Source: Diadema setosum (lineage: Eukaryota; Echinodermata; Echinoidea; Diadematoida; Diadematidae). Taken from it: 64,000 bases of DNA. Positions 1 to 11,330 of the stretch are shown piece by piece. Location of the stretch: contig CM067065.1 in the NCBI GenBank assembly GCA_033980235.1, forward strand, positions 3,291,847-3,355,846. Direction: 5' to 3'. Positions within the stretch are counted from its first letter, which is position 1. Each line of letters opens with the position of its first letter. Made by a program: the position numbers and the translations under genes. The notes below the pieces were generated by a model. The model searched no databases. It saw nothing but the letters and a program-made list of their open reading frames with translations, and was not told the origin of the DNA.

Positions 1-240
1 GTGTGTGCGTGTGTGTATGTGTGTGTGTGTATTATGAGCTGCATGATATGTGATGTGTATGATTTGTTGTGTGTGTGTGTGTGTCTGCCTGTGTGTGTGT
101 GTGTAAGTGTGTGTATGTGTGTGTGTTTGGAGTATAATAATACAATATGTAGAAACTGTGCATGTGTGGTGGTCATAGTGGTAGTGGTTTGTTTGTCTGT
201 GTGTATACGTGTGCCTGTATGCTTACGTGTGTATGTGGAA
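1..240. repeat. TG-rich microsatellite tract
   Basis: The first 240 bases are dominated by interrupted GT/TG dinucleotides. Open frames through it give runs of Cys and Val and are artefacts of the repeat. No gene signal was seen. Confidence 0.85.
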
Positions 241-249
241 TGGTTATAG

Positions 250-1228
250 CGGCGCTACTGTGGCAATACAACGCCTTCAGAGTGTATGAGCACGTGTTAA
301 AAAAATTCACACCAGCGTTGATCTAAAAATAGTATGGGTGTGTGAACCAATATCAGCGGTGAGGCAGGCTAGGCGAGAGAGAGACCGAGAGAAAATACAT
401 ACGAGGGAGGTACCCTCCCCAAATGTTATTTGTCTTTATTCATTTTTCACTGCAGTCATTTTCTTCCATCAGCCTTATAAACTAGAACGTCCATACCACT
501 ATTCTTTGTCCCAGAATAGGTTTGACATGCTTTATGCATGGGCGAATAATTTCCACACGCCGTAAAAAAATTGTCAATCGTTAGTTGATTTTAGCACAAA
601 CGAACTGCCATTGCACACCGCTAATACATACGTAATACAAACAAACACCAACAAACACTCAAACAAATCCTCATAATGCAAATAAACCAACTCAACACTT
701 TTTTTCCTTGATATTCATTAATTTCATTCAAATCATTCATAAATCGACTCATTCTGGGTGTAACATGAAAAAAAAGTTACAAATGGCAATTCGAAACAGA
801 AACAAATCCATTTGTCAATTTACACCACAAATAATCTCACTTCAACATAGATAACTCGATTATAGACCAACCCTACTAACAATTTCTTCACGAGAAAGTT
901 TTGACATGTAGGGCCCTACCAAACCTATATTCCTTGAATACATTGGTTTGGATCATGTAACACCTTCTTACTTACAAGGGCATATACATAAAAAAACCAC
1001 ACAAATACATTACACGAATCTAGAATGAAATCAGTCATAAAAAACCCGACCACCCCTCCCCTCCCCATCCGAAACAAATCTAGGGCCTACATCTATCCTA
1101 AATATTAAATCCTACCAACATCTGTCATACCATTTATAAAACTATCCTTCTTCAAATCCAATCCCCAACCCACCAACCCCTGATTAAACAAAACCTAAAT
1201 CATCCCACACCCACATTCACCAACCCAA

Positions 1229-1230
<2 letters not shown>
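250..1230. other. Unassigned non-coding stretch
   Basis: AT-rich sequence without a convincing reading frame. The only open frame of note (338-565, 75 codons) has no recognisable domain. Toward 1,030-1,200 the strand becomes C-rich and A-rich. I see nothing that can be named. Confidence 0.5.
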
Positions 1231-1264
<34 letters not shown>

Positions 1265-1440
1265 AGGTTCCGTTATTCCGAAGTTTCGTTTTTTCCGAGG
1301 CTTTATTTTGATATCCGAAACACACAATTCCCTATGCCTAGAGGTTCGTTGATCCAAAAATGAAATTCGGAATAACGAACCTTCGGAATAATGAGCCTTC
1401 GGACGAATGAGCCTTTGGACGAATGAGCCTTCAGAGTAAC
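1231..1440. repeat. CA microsatellite joined to a cluster of TTCGGAATAACGAA-type motifs
   Basis: A (CA)n run at about 1,231-1,262 leads straight into sequence where CGAAGGTTCCGTTATTCCGA (from 1,262) recurs in inverted form at about 1,365-1,390, followed by several direct echoes of the GCCTTCGGA type up to about 1,435. The inverted arrangement suggests a small foldback or MITE remnant. Long open frames on the minus strand here follow from the repeat and show no domain. A second short (CA)n run lies at about 1,772-1,806. Confidence 0.55.
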
Positions 1441-1770
1441 AAACTTTTTGCAATAACGAAATGTAACCCCCTTCCCACATACCGACGCACACCCGAACCG
1501 ATACCACATTCCTTCCTGATGAAACGATTTCCCAATGTTGATAAATAAGACATAATGGACCGTATGCAGAAAAGCAGCATCTGCCCGCACGCAAGCTCCA
1601 CTCCGAATTCATAATTATACAAATCTGCCAAACAAACTCATCAAATTCAAAGCTGCTGATAAAATCAATATCAACGTTTATGCCAGCAACAGCTTACTAG
1701 TTATCCCTCCCCACGCGCAGCTAAAAAACACATACGCAAAAAAACTGACATAATAAACACATTCTTCCAT

Positions 1771-1802
<32 letters not shown>

Positions 1803-1971
1803 CGCACAAACGGACACTAAATTATCATGTGCACGCGCACATACACACTTCCTTGAAACCCCACCATGACTTTTTACATGGCATGTTTGCATGGATGTAG
1901 CCATGTAAGTTATGTGTTAGTATTTCAATGATTATGTCCAGAACGATATTACCCAGCAAAATGTTCTTCGA

Positions 1972-2422
1972 GGGCGGGCGACAATCTGTGCCGCCAGCCC
2001 CCTACACGGATTGTCGCCAGGCGACAATCCGTGTACTCTCTTAAAAAAAATCGAGTGAAAATTTTCACTCTAAAAAGAGTGAATACAAAAAAGAGTGAAT
2101 TTCGAGTGAAATTGGAGTGAATTTTGAGTGAAAATGCTCATTTTCACTCATTTTGGAGTGACGTCAGGGATCACTCGAAGATTTTGGAGTGATCCCTGAC
2201 GTCACTCCAAAATGAGTGAAAATGAGCATTTTCACTCAAAATTCACTCCAATTTCACTCGAAATTCACTCTTTTTTTGTATTCACTCTTTTTAGAGTGAA
2301 AATTTTCACTCGATTTTTTTTAGAGAGTAGGGGGCGACAATCCGTGCCGCCAACGCCCGTCACGGATTGTCGCCCCGAGCAGGAGGCGACAATCCGTGTA
2401 GGGGCGACAATCCGTGTCGCAA
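1972..2422. mobile_element. Foldback element with a near-perfect 294-bp palindrome
   Basis: The core 2,035-2,328 is a palindrome with arms of about 142 bp around a 10-bp loop at 2,177-2,186; I saw only about two compensating single-base length differences in the A/T runs. The arms are built from repeats of GAGTGAA and its complement. Outside the core, the 13-mer GCGACAATCCGTG and its complement occur about three times on the left (1,977-2,034) and four times on the right (2,335-2,420), in mixed orientation. No reading frame inside has any domain. It is best read as a non-autonomous foldback transposon; its superfamily is unknown, and I could not define the target duplication. Confidence 0.8.
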
Positions 2423-2623
2423 CACCCCTCTTCCAAAGATAAAAAAGTACATAATTCCACATAGCCAAGGCCATGACCATTTTGGCAATAATAATTGTCA
2501 TAGCCACTAACTGTAAACAAATTATTCCCTCTGCGATACGTACTGTATCGACACCGAAATACATCGATCCTACTCTTGACATATGCAGATTGAACGTTAT
2601 ACATCAAAACAAAGAGATTTTAT

Positions 2624-2927
2624 TCTCATCGGTTACTCGTCGGAAGCAAAGTTTGTTGCTTTCCGGTCTCTCACTAAAGTGTAAAGGACCGCGGTCTGAT
2701 GAATCTGATTGAGTCGATCGACTATCAGGTCAGTGTCAGACAAAATTGCTCGCGTGGTGTATCCTCGTCGGACGATCTTGCCTCATCGGATCATGCCCGA
2801 GATGTCTGACATTGACCTGATAGGCAACCAATACAAGTCGATCGGATTCATCAAATTGTAATCCATACACTCTGTGGGTTGACGGAAGCAAAAAACTTTG
2901 CTTCCGACGACTGACTGATGAGAAAAA
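2624..2927. mobile_element. Second foldback/MITE of about 300 bp
   Basis: The ends are inverted copies: CGTCGGAAGCAAAGTTTGTT near 2,638 matches the complement of the sequence near 2,890-2,912. Further in, a segment at about 2,698-2,742 (GATGAATCTGATTGAGTCGA and on) is repeated in inverted form at about 2,803-2,856, so most of the element could fold into one interrupted hairpin. No protein domain is visible. It lies about 200 bp from the preceding palindrome and is unrelated to it in sequence. Confidence 0.65.
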
Positions 2928-3737
2928 AAAAATCCTATTGGAACGGGGATGAATTTACAATTATCATAAATTTATTATGATAGTGATTCCAATAGATTTC
3001 TTCATTATTATATATATTATATATTATTATAGCTTTTTCAAGTAAACTTTTATACACGGCAGACTCATTCTTAGTTGCTATGTCATTACCTTTTATTTCC
3101 CTGACTACTGATTTCACAATTTGTTATCTTTCCAGTAAAATTAGACAAATGGTTTTCAAATGTTGAGCTTGTATGCATTGATATGGCATAGGACTAAGGT
3201 TAACAAGTAGAGAGATAAGAACTATATCGGAGAATAATTTTATATCACACATGTATGTCCTGCTGGAATAGAGTGAAGCAATTCACCCAAAAGTACAACG
3301 TACATCATAAACTTATATTCTCACTAATTTACACGGGCAACAGTTTTATTTTGCAGTACGTTTGTAATATGGAACTTTCAGAATGAATTCGATTCTTTTA
3401 ACGAAACCCGAATGTTTATACACTTTCTGTGACATGTAAGCATCTTGTATTCAATGGTAGTATATAAGAAGTATCAGTGAATGTGAAAAAATAAATCAAC
3501 CCCTTTTCAAATTAATCTTTAAAGAAAAAAAAATAACAGCCTAAGATTTGCATTGCTTTATTCGTCATTTACAATTTCAGATATTTGGTGGCCAATGAAA
3601 AATCAGCATCACAGTGACGTCATATGAATTTTAAATTGTGTTAAATCAATTCTACTTCCCCAATAACCCCTAGACACCAAATTTGGGTAAAAAGAAACCA
3701 TGGAATATAATTTTGACGCACTTTGAGCTCATTCTGG
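2928..3737. other. Unassigned AT-rich stretch
   Basis: No reading frame or repeat I can name. There is one short AT-only stretch near 3,000-3,030. The rest appears to be single-copy within this window. Confidence 0.5.
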
Positions 3738-3925
3738 GGGAGTAATCCTACGGGGGAGTCATCCTCCGGGGGAGTCGTCCCCCAGGGCAGTCGTCCTCCG
3801 GGGGGAGTTGTCCTCCGGGGGAGACATCCTCCGGGGGAGTAGTCCTCCGGGGGAGACGTCCTCCGGGGGAGTTGTCAGGTGGGAGTAGTCCCCGGGGGAG
3901 TTTTCCTCCGGGGGACAAGTCCTAG
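3738..3925. repeat. GC-rich minisatellite, unit about 18 bp
   Basis: About ten head-to-tail copies of a unit close to GTCCTCCGGGGGAGT, with small substitutions and one or two length changes. Its base composition is sharply different from the AT-rich surroundings. On the minus strand the frame reads through as Pro/Glu/Ser-rich peptide in continuity with the LINE frame next door, but this is repeat translation and not a protein domain. Confidence 0.85.
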
Positions 3926-3929
3926 AGAA

Positions 3930-5045
3930 TCTTAAATTGAACCACCTCATATTAATATCAATAGTTGATTGAAAAGCGATTAAACAGTATAAAGACCATG
4001 TTTCATCATAAAGATCCAACATACTACTCCACTTTACAAGACTGTTGCAATGTTTTGACGTGTGTCTTAACAAAGTTTGGTGAACATAAGAACAACCTTT
4101 CCTATGTTTCAATATCACATTTAAACCATGAGGAATAAAATGATCTGTCATCTTCGAGATGCAGCTTTTTTTTTTTTTTTTTTGCAAATGATTGGATAGA
4201 AGTACACTAGTGCTGAAGAAAGTTAGTTTGTATACCAAACATCCTCTTAAATTCAAAAATATGAAAGAAATTTCCACCATTATCTAACAAGTCATTTATA
4301 AAACGTAAACCTCTCTCACACCAAGACTTAAAATATACAGTGTTGTTATTCATTTTAATCAAAGGATTATTACAAAGAGGCTGGCTTGCTAAATTGTCAG
4401 GTGTATTAATTTGTAAAAATTCTGAAAAAGGCAGAAGTACCTCTTTCCAAAAATCATTAAGCATTACATTGGCAATGTTTTTGAAGTATAATGACCCTAT
4501 AAATAAATGAAACGCTACCTGTTGGGGCAAGAGAGAAGGGAACATGTGGAACGTGTAATTTTCAGTCTGTGGATCACAAATAAACCGTTTGATCCAGGAT
4601 ATTTTAAGAGATTTGGCATGCATGAAAATATCAATCATTTTAGTACCACCATGACAATAACTGACACATTTGATTTCTATTTATTATATCGGGTTTATTT
4701 TCCCTTACAAACAAATAAAGATAACGATTTATATCTGTCGATGTTTTAAAATTTGGTTCAGGAAGTGATAACAGCAAATAGTTTAATTTTGACATCAATA
4801 ATGATTTAACTACTGTAACTTTTCCTAAAGCAGTAAGTGATCGTTTAGACCAGGAGGTCATTGTATTGGTAATATCTTTCATTTTTTCACGGTAATTTTG
4901 TTCAACCATTTCATGTAGTTTAACTGCAAATTCTATTCCCAGGCACCTAAAGTACCTACCCTCAAAAATCCAATCAAAATTACAATCATCCAATGATTTA
5001 ATTCTACAATTCCGATTCTTTCCTATCCAGATTACTTTAGTCTTT
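3930..5045 (-). pseudogene. L1/Tx1-like LINE fragment, C-terminal part of ORF2
   Basis: Three overlapping minus-strand frames (about 4,993-4,640, 4,638-4,207 and 4,280-3,930) read, in order, as the region downstream of the reverse transcriptase palm and the C-terminal region of an L1/Tx1-type non-LTR retrotransposon. Visible signatures are KTKVIWIG with a following CLGIEF, then WSKRSLTALGKVTVVKSLL, and later GLRFINDLLDNGGNF. The piece with MRWFNLRF comes last, next to the minisatellite. Frame changes near 4,640 and 4,210 and a stop near 5,040 show it is dead. The RT catalytic core is absent, so this is a 5'-truncated copy. Family assignment rests on remembered motif style, not on a search. 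Confidence 0.7.
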
Positions 5046-7412
5046 CAGGGGTTAATTATTCTTTTGATATGTTAATGTGATATGTTAACCAAGTACAGAT
5101 ATTATGAACTTGTCTACCTTATAGTGTCTTACCTTAGCATCTTGAGTGATTAGGACGTAACAAGTACCATGGCAACTTGAGAAGATATCAGAATATGATT
5201 AGGCCTTTCATTAACAATTGAATAATTCCAAATCTCTTATTTTATTATCTCATTTTATTTACGTCGGTGTAATTGAAACTATTTCTATCGTTTAAAAAAA
5301 AAAATCAGTGGCATACTAACGAGAAAAGGCGTCCGAATTTTGAAAGCTCATTACCTTAATCTGCAGTAAGAATTTAGATTATTATCATTCTGTCTGTGTA
5401 AACACGCTTAACATCATTAGACAAACTGAGCAACTCTACTTGATATAAATGATTTCGAAGCTTCATTATTTCACATCACTTTATTCTAGATTCCAGATTC
5501 CAGATTTTGAAATCGTCATTTAGCAACCGGTCGTCGGATATACATAATCGTGTTATTGTAAAATACTCTTACTACGTAACATTTTACCCAGGCTGTACTA
5601 AACACACATTAAGATCTCATAATAGAACTTTGCTGAATTGGCGAAGAAATTATGCACAGCGAATGTTTCTTATGGTGTTTTTTTTTTTCAGGTTAGATGT
5701 TTACGTACACAACACACACACATCAATGATTCCGCACACTCAAGTCATATTCCAAGTGAGATCGCATGAAGTCGAGGCTGACGAGGTCACATATTGACGA
5801 CATAGTACACGTATATTGCATGATAGTTATGTTATAGTCATTGACACCGAAAAAGCATATCCTCCAACGTGATAATTTTGGGGGCAACATTATGTGGCCA
5901 TCGCCATGAGGTACCATAAAGTTGTTTCACGTGCAGTGGACTCATTGTTTTGTTTGTTTGTTAGCCTTGTTTGTTTGTTAACCTTGTGTGTCTTTTCGTT
6001 ATCTTCAAGGATCACACTCAGTTACGAATGGCGACATGACATCCACGAATAGATGAATATAGCATCGATGAATTATGCTTGAATGACACAAATTTTCGGA
6101 ACAAACAGCAATTACCCAGTAAATGAACATCCTTATGGTGAAGGGGCATTAGTTATCTTGGGATTTTTTGTGATTTTTGTGTGTATGTGATCCAACAGCA
6201 GGGTTAACTACATTTCGGTCTTGAGCTATTCCTAAAATGATTTTTTTTTTCTATTGACAGGGGACCAGTATTAAAAACACCTTGAAGTCCCTAGGCTTTT
6301 TCAGACTGTTGAAATATATTTTTGAGAAAGTTTTCCTCTACCTGGTTAAATTCAATATGATATAATAATTTGATGAAATATGTTCACCCCTCTAAAAGAA
6401 AAGACACATTGGAAGCGTGGCTGTGATTTCGTCTATTCATCACACGTTATATTGATATTTAGTCGCGATGGAACGGCGATCACTGTATGTACCAAACTTA
6501 CATTTCCTCGACAAAATACAACGTAACGATATAGGCGTACTATCTAATAAAAAAAAAGGTAATTAAATTTGAAACAATACAAGCAAGTAAACATTACAAA
6601 CACAAAATTACACTATACATTCATTCTCTTAGGCAATGAAATCCTTGACAAAGTTACTCGACGTACAGTGGTGTTTTTATCTACTAGTTTTTGTTTGTCG
6701 TCACCGCTTGTTTCTATGTCATCCTAAACGTTAAACATCTACTGCGTAAATATGACCTTTAATACACTTCCGGTAACCATGCTGCATACAGTTACCTCTA
6801 TTTATGTATATTCTATTATTCTTCAATTACTGTATAATATTTATGTTCAATTAGCGCACTTGGGTTTATCATATCCTTTGTCATAAAGTGTTATCTTGGG
6901 AGAGGTATAATGTCCCTGTCCATTCCTTTGACTGTACTTCCGTTAAGGTGAACATTATAATTTCACAAGCTGTAGTATGAGAAACATCGCGGACTGGCTC
7001 CTGGGTAAAGCGCCGGATGCTTTTCAGAAAGCTTACCCACCATCGCTCCTAATAAACTCCCGAGTGTTCCTTTGGACAGTGTAACAAGAAACGATGTGTA
7101 TGCGAGACGCTGTAGTATAAAGGCATCGTGGACAAAGTGTACCAATACTTCTTTTCCCCGCAGGGGGTCTCCGTCCAATCGTTAACCCCTTGAATCTTTC
7201 ACGCGTTAACATTGTTATAGCATCGAAAAGAATACAAGTTTTAGACCATTAAAAGTGACACAACAAGGTTCCAATCATGTGTATTCAGAAAATAAGGTAT
7301 ATTTCTAACTGAAGAACTAAATAACGAAAGTATCATTCAGCACAGAAAAAAAAAAAGAAATATACAATGATCTAGTGTTTTGGGTTGTGTTTCCATATTA
7401 GTTTGAACAATA

Positions 7413-7713
7413 TCAACAAAGCGATTTAAATTTCCAGTAACCGTCCGAGCCCCATCCAGTCCAGAGCCCAGCGTAGTTTACTGGCAGAGGATCCGGGTCG
7501 GTCCATCCGAAAAAAGGAGAGGAATTACCACTGCGACCGACCTCGATACGCCCACCTCCGAAAGTCACCCAGTAGTCGTCGTATGCTGGCATCGTGGTTA
7601 GTAAAGATATGGCCGCATACGTAAAACCAGCCGCTGTACATGCGTTACATCAGCCACAGCCGATATGCAATCTCGCTGGATAGTGAAACGCTCGTTTGGT
7701 CCTGATCCGAAAA
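7413..7713 (-). pseudogene. Copy A terminal exon, Methyltransf_FA C-terminal half, frameshifted
   Basis: Length is 301 nt against 302 in copy B and 305 in copy C. The acceptor (ACAG before TTTTCGG) is intact, and so is the terminal SLC-stop. The missing base lies in a segment where copy B encodes a Cys-Ser-Trp stretch. Confidence 0.8.
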
Positions 7714-8237
7714 CTGTATAGATTTTTTTTTTTTTTTTTTGAGGGGGGGGGGGGGGAGGGAAGGTATAGGAAATCAACAGAAGAATTAGATTTGATTGTG
7801 AAGTCCATTTGAAATCCGACTGAGCGCTAGCATTTTTTTTTCTTTGTCCCTTCGATGATTACATTAAAAAAAAACAAACACACACACTATATAATCTGAA
7901 AGTGCGTGACAGTTTGTTATGCTAAATTATCAATATTTTTATATTTGGCAGTAGTATTTTAACACAGAATGTGATGATTTTCTAACATTTCATTCCATAG
8001 GATGCTGATCTAAGGGACACACGGGCATAAGGAAACGAAACTGAAGGTGTTATAGGAGCCTATAAGTGGAGACGGACAGTGAAAAGTAAAAAAAACAAAC
8101 AAACAAACAAACAGATGAATAGATATATGCATGAACAAACAAACAAATTGATGAAAATAAATACAGACATATATAGATGAATGAATACAAAAATTGATAA
8201 ATAAATGAAAGAGAGGGAGAAGGGTATGGGTCGTTAC

Positions 8238-8408
8238 CTAAACGGTACATGAATCTCTCAGCAGCGTTAACACTGGACAGGGCAAGGTGGGCGCTGTGGT
8301 TGGCGCTGACCTTAAACTCCAACGATGAATCTCCAATGAGGTTAATCCCGGGAAAAAAGAAATTTCTCAAGGGAAATCCCCCATCTGGTGTGTGAATCAG
8401 CCGACAAG
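8238..8408 (-). pseudogene. Copy A exon, Methyltransf_FA N-terminal half
   Basis: 171 nt in an open frame, from acceptor ATGTAG to donor GTAACG, the same length and phase (1 in, 1 out) as copy B. It encodes CRLIHTPDGG through FPGINLIGDSSLEF to ERFMYRL. This exon alone would still be usable. Confidence 0.8.
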
Positions 8409-8638
8409 CTACATTTTGGACGTTGAGATAAAAGATTGATATCCTTTTGAATACAGACAAACACTGTAAAGCTTTTCAAATAAAGTTACGAACACACACA
8501 TACACACACGCACACGCACACACACACGAGCAGACATACATCAAATCAGCGCATGCTCAACGAAATTCAACGAAAAATAATGTCAGACAAAAAAGAAAAT
8601 AATAGATGGTGTACTACAGAGCGAAATTTTGGAAAGTG

Positions 8639-9132
8639 CACTGCAAACAGTCCGTTGTTAAATATGAAACACCGCGCTGGTGTTAATCTCCCGGGGCTTA
8701 TTTATGGTGTTAGATTAACACCTCCGGGTGTCATTTCTAAATATAAAATTGTTTTTTAAAATAGTTTCTCTCTTACTATTATTCTTGTTGATTTTGAACT
8801 TCAACAAGACGATCAAGAATTTCCAATAAATTACTTGACTTGGGGGGAAAATGTGCGAGCACATTTACGCCACAGTAACACCAATTGGTGTGGTCTCCTA
8901 TTACAACTGGACGGGTGTTAAACATTGTCATTAACACCAGCAACATCAAATCAACACCATGCGGTGTCATTGTTGAGTTAACACCAGGGCAGTGTCAAAA
9001 AGATTACCAGCTACGGTTTCAAATTAACACCATCACAACATACTTTCTACACCTGTGGGTTTGGTCCTCGATTGACACTTGATTGGTGTTAGATTTAACA
9101 CACATGGTGTCAAATCTGATGTTTTTACAGTG
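8639..9132. mobile_element. 494-bp element with CACTG...CAGTG ends
   Basis: It interrupts copy A; copy B has the unfilled site at about 26,491-26,502 (GGAAAGTGATGTTTA). The ends are CACTGCAAA and, complemented, CACTGTAAA. A 2-bp TG is repeated on both sides and occurs once at the empty site. The interior holds many short copies of GGTGTTAA and TTAACACC in both orientations. CACTG ends with a 2-bp duplication fit the EnSpm/CACTA-Chapaev type of DNA transposon, but no transposase is present and the class is an inference. Confidence 0.8.
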
Positions 9133-9792
9133 TGATGTTTATGGAAACTGAACTTTGGCCACGCAAAGTATTGAGCCATATTAGTGGTAACGATATTGCA
9201 TATCTATGCTTTTAATCATGTACTTTAATATTCATAATTATGTGGTGTTTTTTCTGATTTATTGGGGAAACTTGCAAATTTGGTTGTGTTGTGTGGGTGC
9301 CTGAAGAAACTAAAGGACGCTAAGTAATGCAAGGATACCATATTGAAAGAAATAATTTCTTGTTGATTGTAAGCACTTGATTGAGTTTATTTCGTGTTTT
9401 CTTTAGACCCCCCCAACCCTTATCAAAAGGCCTTATTCAACCAACATCCCAAATTTCCTCCCCCATAGAAGAAACAGCTATTCTGTCATCCAAACATTGT
9501 TGTGCCTAACAAAGTAAGAATATGACAAAATCCATCAGAATCTGGTTAAATACAAAACAGGACTCTCGTGTGCCTCATACGGTGATCATAGAAAAAAACA
9601 AATATAACTCAACATTTACTTAATAACTCATTTTCTCTAGAACTAATCATGCATATGTACACTTCATATATGCGATTTATTGGGTTTTTTTCATAGAACA
9701 TCCAGCACACGTATCAGATAGGTAACCTGGAAATTATCGACGAAAATCTTATCTGACAAATTATTTGTGACCCAAGGTCACTAAATTACTTA

Positions 9793-9836
9793 CTCTCTCT
9801 CTCTCTCTCTCTGTCTCTTTCTCTCTTTATCTTTAT
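9793..9836. repeat. CT microsatellite
   Basis: (CT)n with T-rich interruptions, followed at about 9,855-9,880 by a short GT run and a G tract. No function seen. Confidence 0.8.
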
Positions 9837-10567
9837 ATCTATCTGAACGTGTGAATATGTGTGTGTGTGGGGGGGGGGGTATGTGTATGTACGTGTATAA
9901 ACGTGTAATCTTCTGGTTGTTTGTTGTCATTCTATACGCTCTATGATATTTTATGCTATGTCCTTCAGTGATACACCTTTGTGTGACTGGTGGTCGTTTA
10001 CCCCAATGATTAACACAGGCAAGACCGTTATATAACGTGATCATGACGTTTTAAGACAGTAGTGTGAAATGGCCCTGATTTTAAATGAGTAAGACTATTA
10101 AGTTAATCAGATTTTGGATGAAGGTTGGTATGCTGTTTCTATGGTAACTCTTGTATGTCTTAATTACGTCTATGCAGATAAACGTTGAAGCCGTGCATTG
10201 AAGCGAGATTTAATCCATTAAAAGAAGCCTCCCCTCACAGCCTGCATTCTCGATTAAACATTCAAATAAAAACAATAAAATCGCTCTAAACTTGAAACAT
10301 GAAGCAGAATCCAAATTAAAATTGGCCTTTGAAGGTGATTATTCAGGCGATGAGTGCCCTTCACATGGCGACGGATGTCACCAAGGCCTGTAGTATACTG
10401 CCTAGCCAACAGAGAAAGGGTTTCTTTATTTTCTTCCATGGCGGGAGTGTTTTTTTTTTCTTCTATAGATTAACATTAGCACGACGACAGTGGCCTTTTA
10501 AATAGTTATTATATAACATTAGAACGTGACTGTCAAGGGAGATATAGAGAGGTAGTGGAAAACATAC

Positions 10568-10665
10568 AACACTGTGGTCCATAGTAGTCAGTTGTGCACG
10601 AACACTCGTAGCCCGTCTCGGTTTCCATACAGATCCGCCGTTCAGACATGGCGACGAGGCACAGG
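10568..10665 (-). pseudogene. Copy A EGF exon, frameshifted
   Basis: 98 nt against 99 in copy B. The acceptor (AACGCAG) and donor (GTATGTT) match copy B. The frame is lost after PCLNGGS through one missing base near 10,630; the remaining EGF residues (YECSC, YYGPQC) are encoded in the next frame. Confidence 0.85.
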
Positions 10666-10849
10666 CTGCGTTGAAAGACAAAAGGCACAGACAAAGATGA
10701 AAGATACCAATGAGGGGCATCACGTAAAGAGGCTCTCAAAGGTTCCCATAAGTACAAGTGCATGTTGATTTGTGATGATTTATGATACCCTCAACATCAC
10801 TTTTGCGGTAAAGGACGATCCCTGATCGATAGCAGAGACACGTTGGAAT

Positions 10850-11330
10850 GACGTCTATTTAAAGTCAGCGCTTTCGTCAGAAAGACGTCTTAAACTGTCG
10901 ACAAAAATATACAATTTTGCTCAAATGGAAAACGTAAAAAAGACGTCATATTCAGACGCCAGAAAGGCGTCGTAATATGTCGCCTTAATGACGTAAATAA
11001 ACAAAGGTAATGGACGTCATATAAATGTCTTAGGCTCACGTCAAAATGTCGCATCTTTGCTAAAATGGAAAACGCCAAAAAGACGTCACATTTGTAACGT
11101 CTGTCTGACGTCTAGGTGGTCGTACAAAGACGTCTTAAATGACGTTTAGTTTACTACTTGAAAGACAAAATATTACGTCAGAATAACGTCATGAACATGT
11201 CGTTTACCCGTCAATTTATGACCTCTTTTTACACGTATTGATACAAAAAAGAAGTCTTGAAGACGTCACTTTGCCGAAAATAAACCAAAAAAAAAAAGGC
11301 GTTAGTTTGACATCGTTTTTAAGCCGAGTT
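10850..11330. repeat. Cluster of GACGTC-type motifs
   Basis: In under 500 bp the palindrome GACGTC or a close variant (AACGTC, GACGTT) occurs about ten times at irregular spacing. Copy B keeps only a short part of it (28,140-28,200). A further group sits at about 12,040-12,145 (AAGACGTTTCAACAAGACGT and, later, CGACGTCAG). Together these may be the two ends of a decayed element of about 1.3 kb, but I could not show terminal inverted repeats. Confidence 0.5.

Noticed and set aside
1..249. 82-codon open frame
   Set aside because: Translation of a TG microsatellite; no domain.
3759..4280. LINE frame continuing into a Pro/Glu-rich tail
   Set aside because: The tail is the minisatellite read through; not a protein feature.
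10850..11330. Cluster of CREB-type sites as an enhancer
   Set aside because: It sits in a pseudogene intron, spacing is irregular, and it resembles other motif-filled repeats here; kept only as a repeat.
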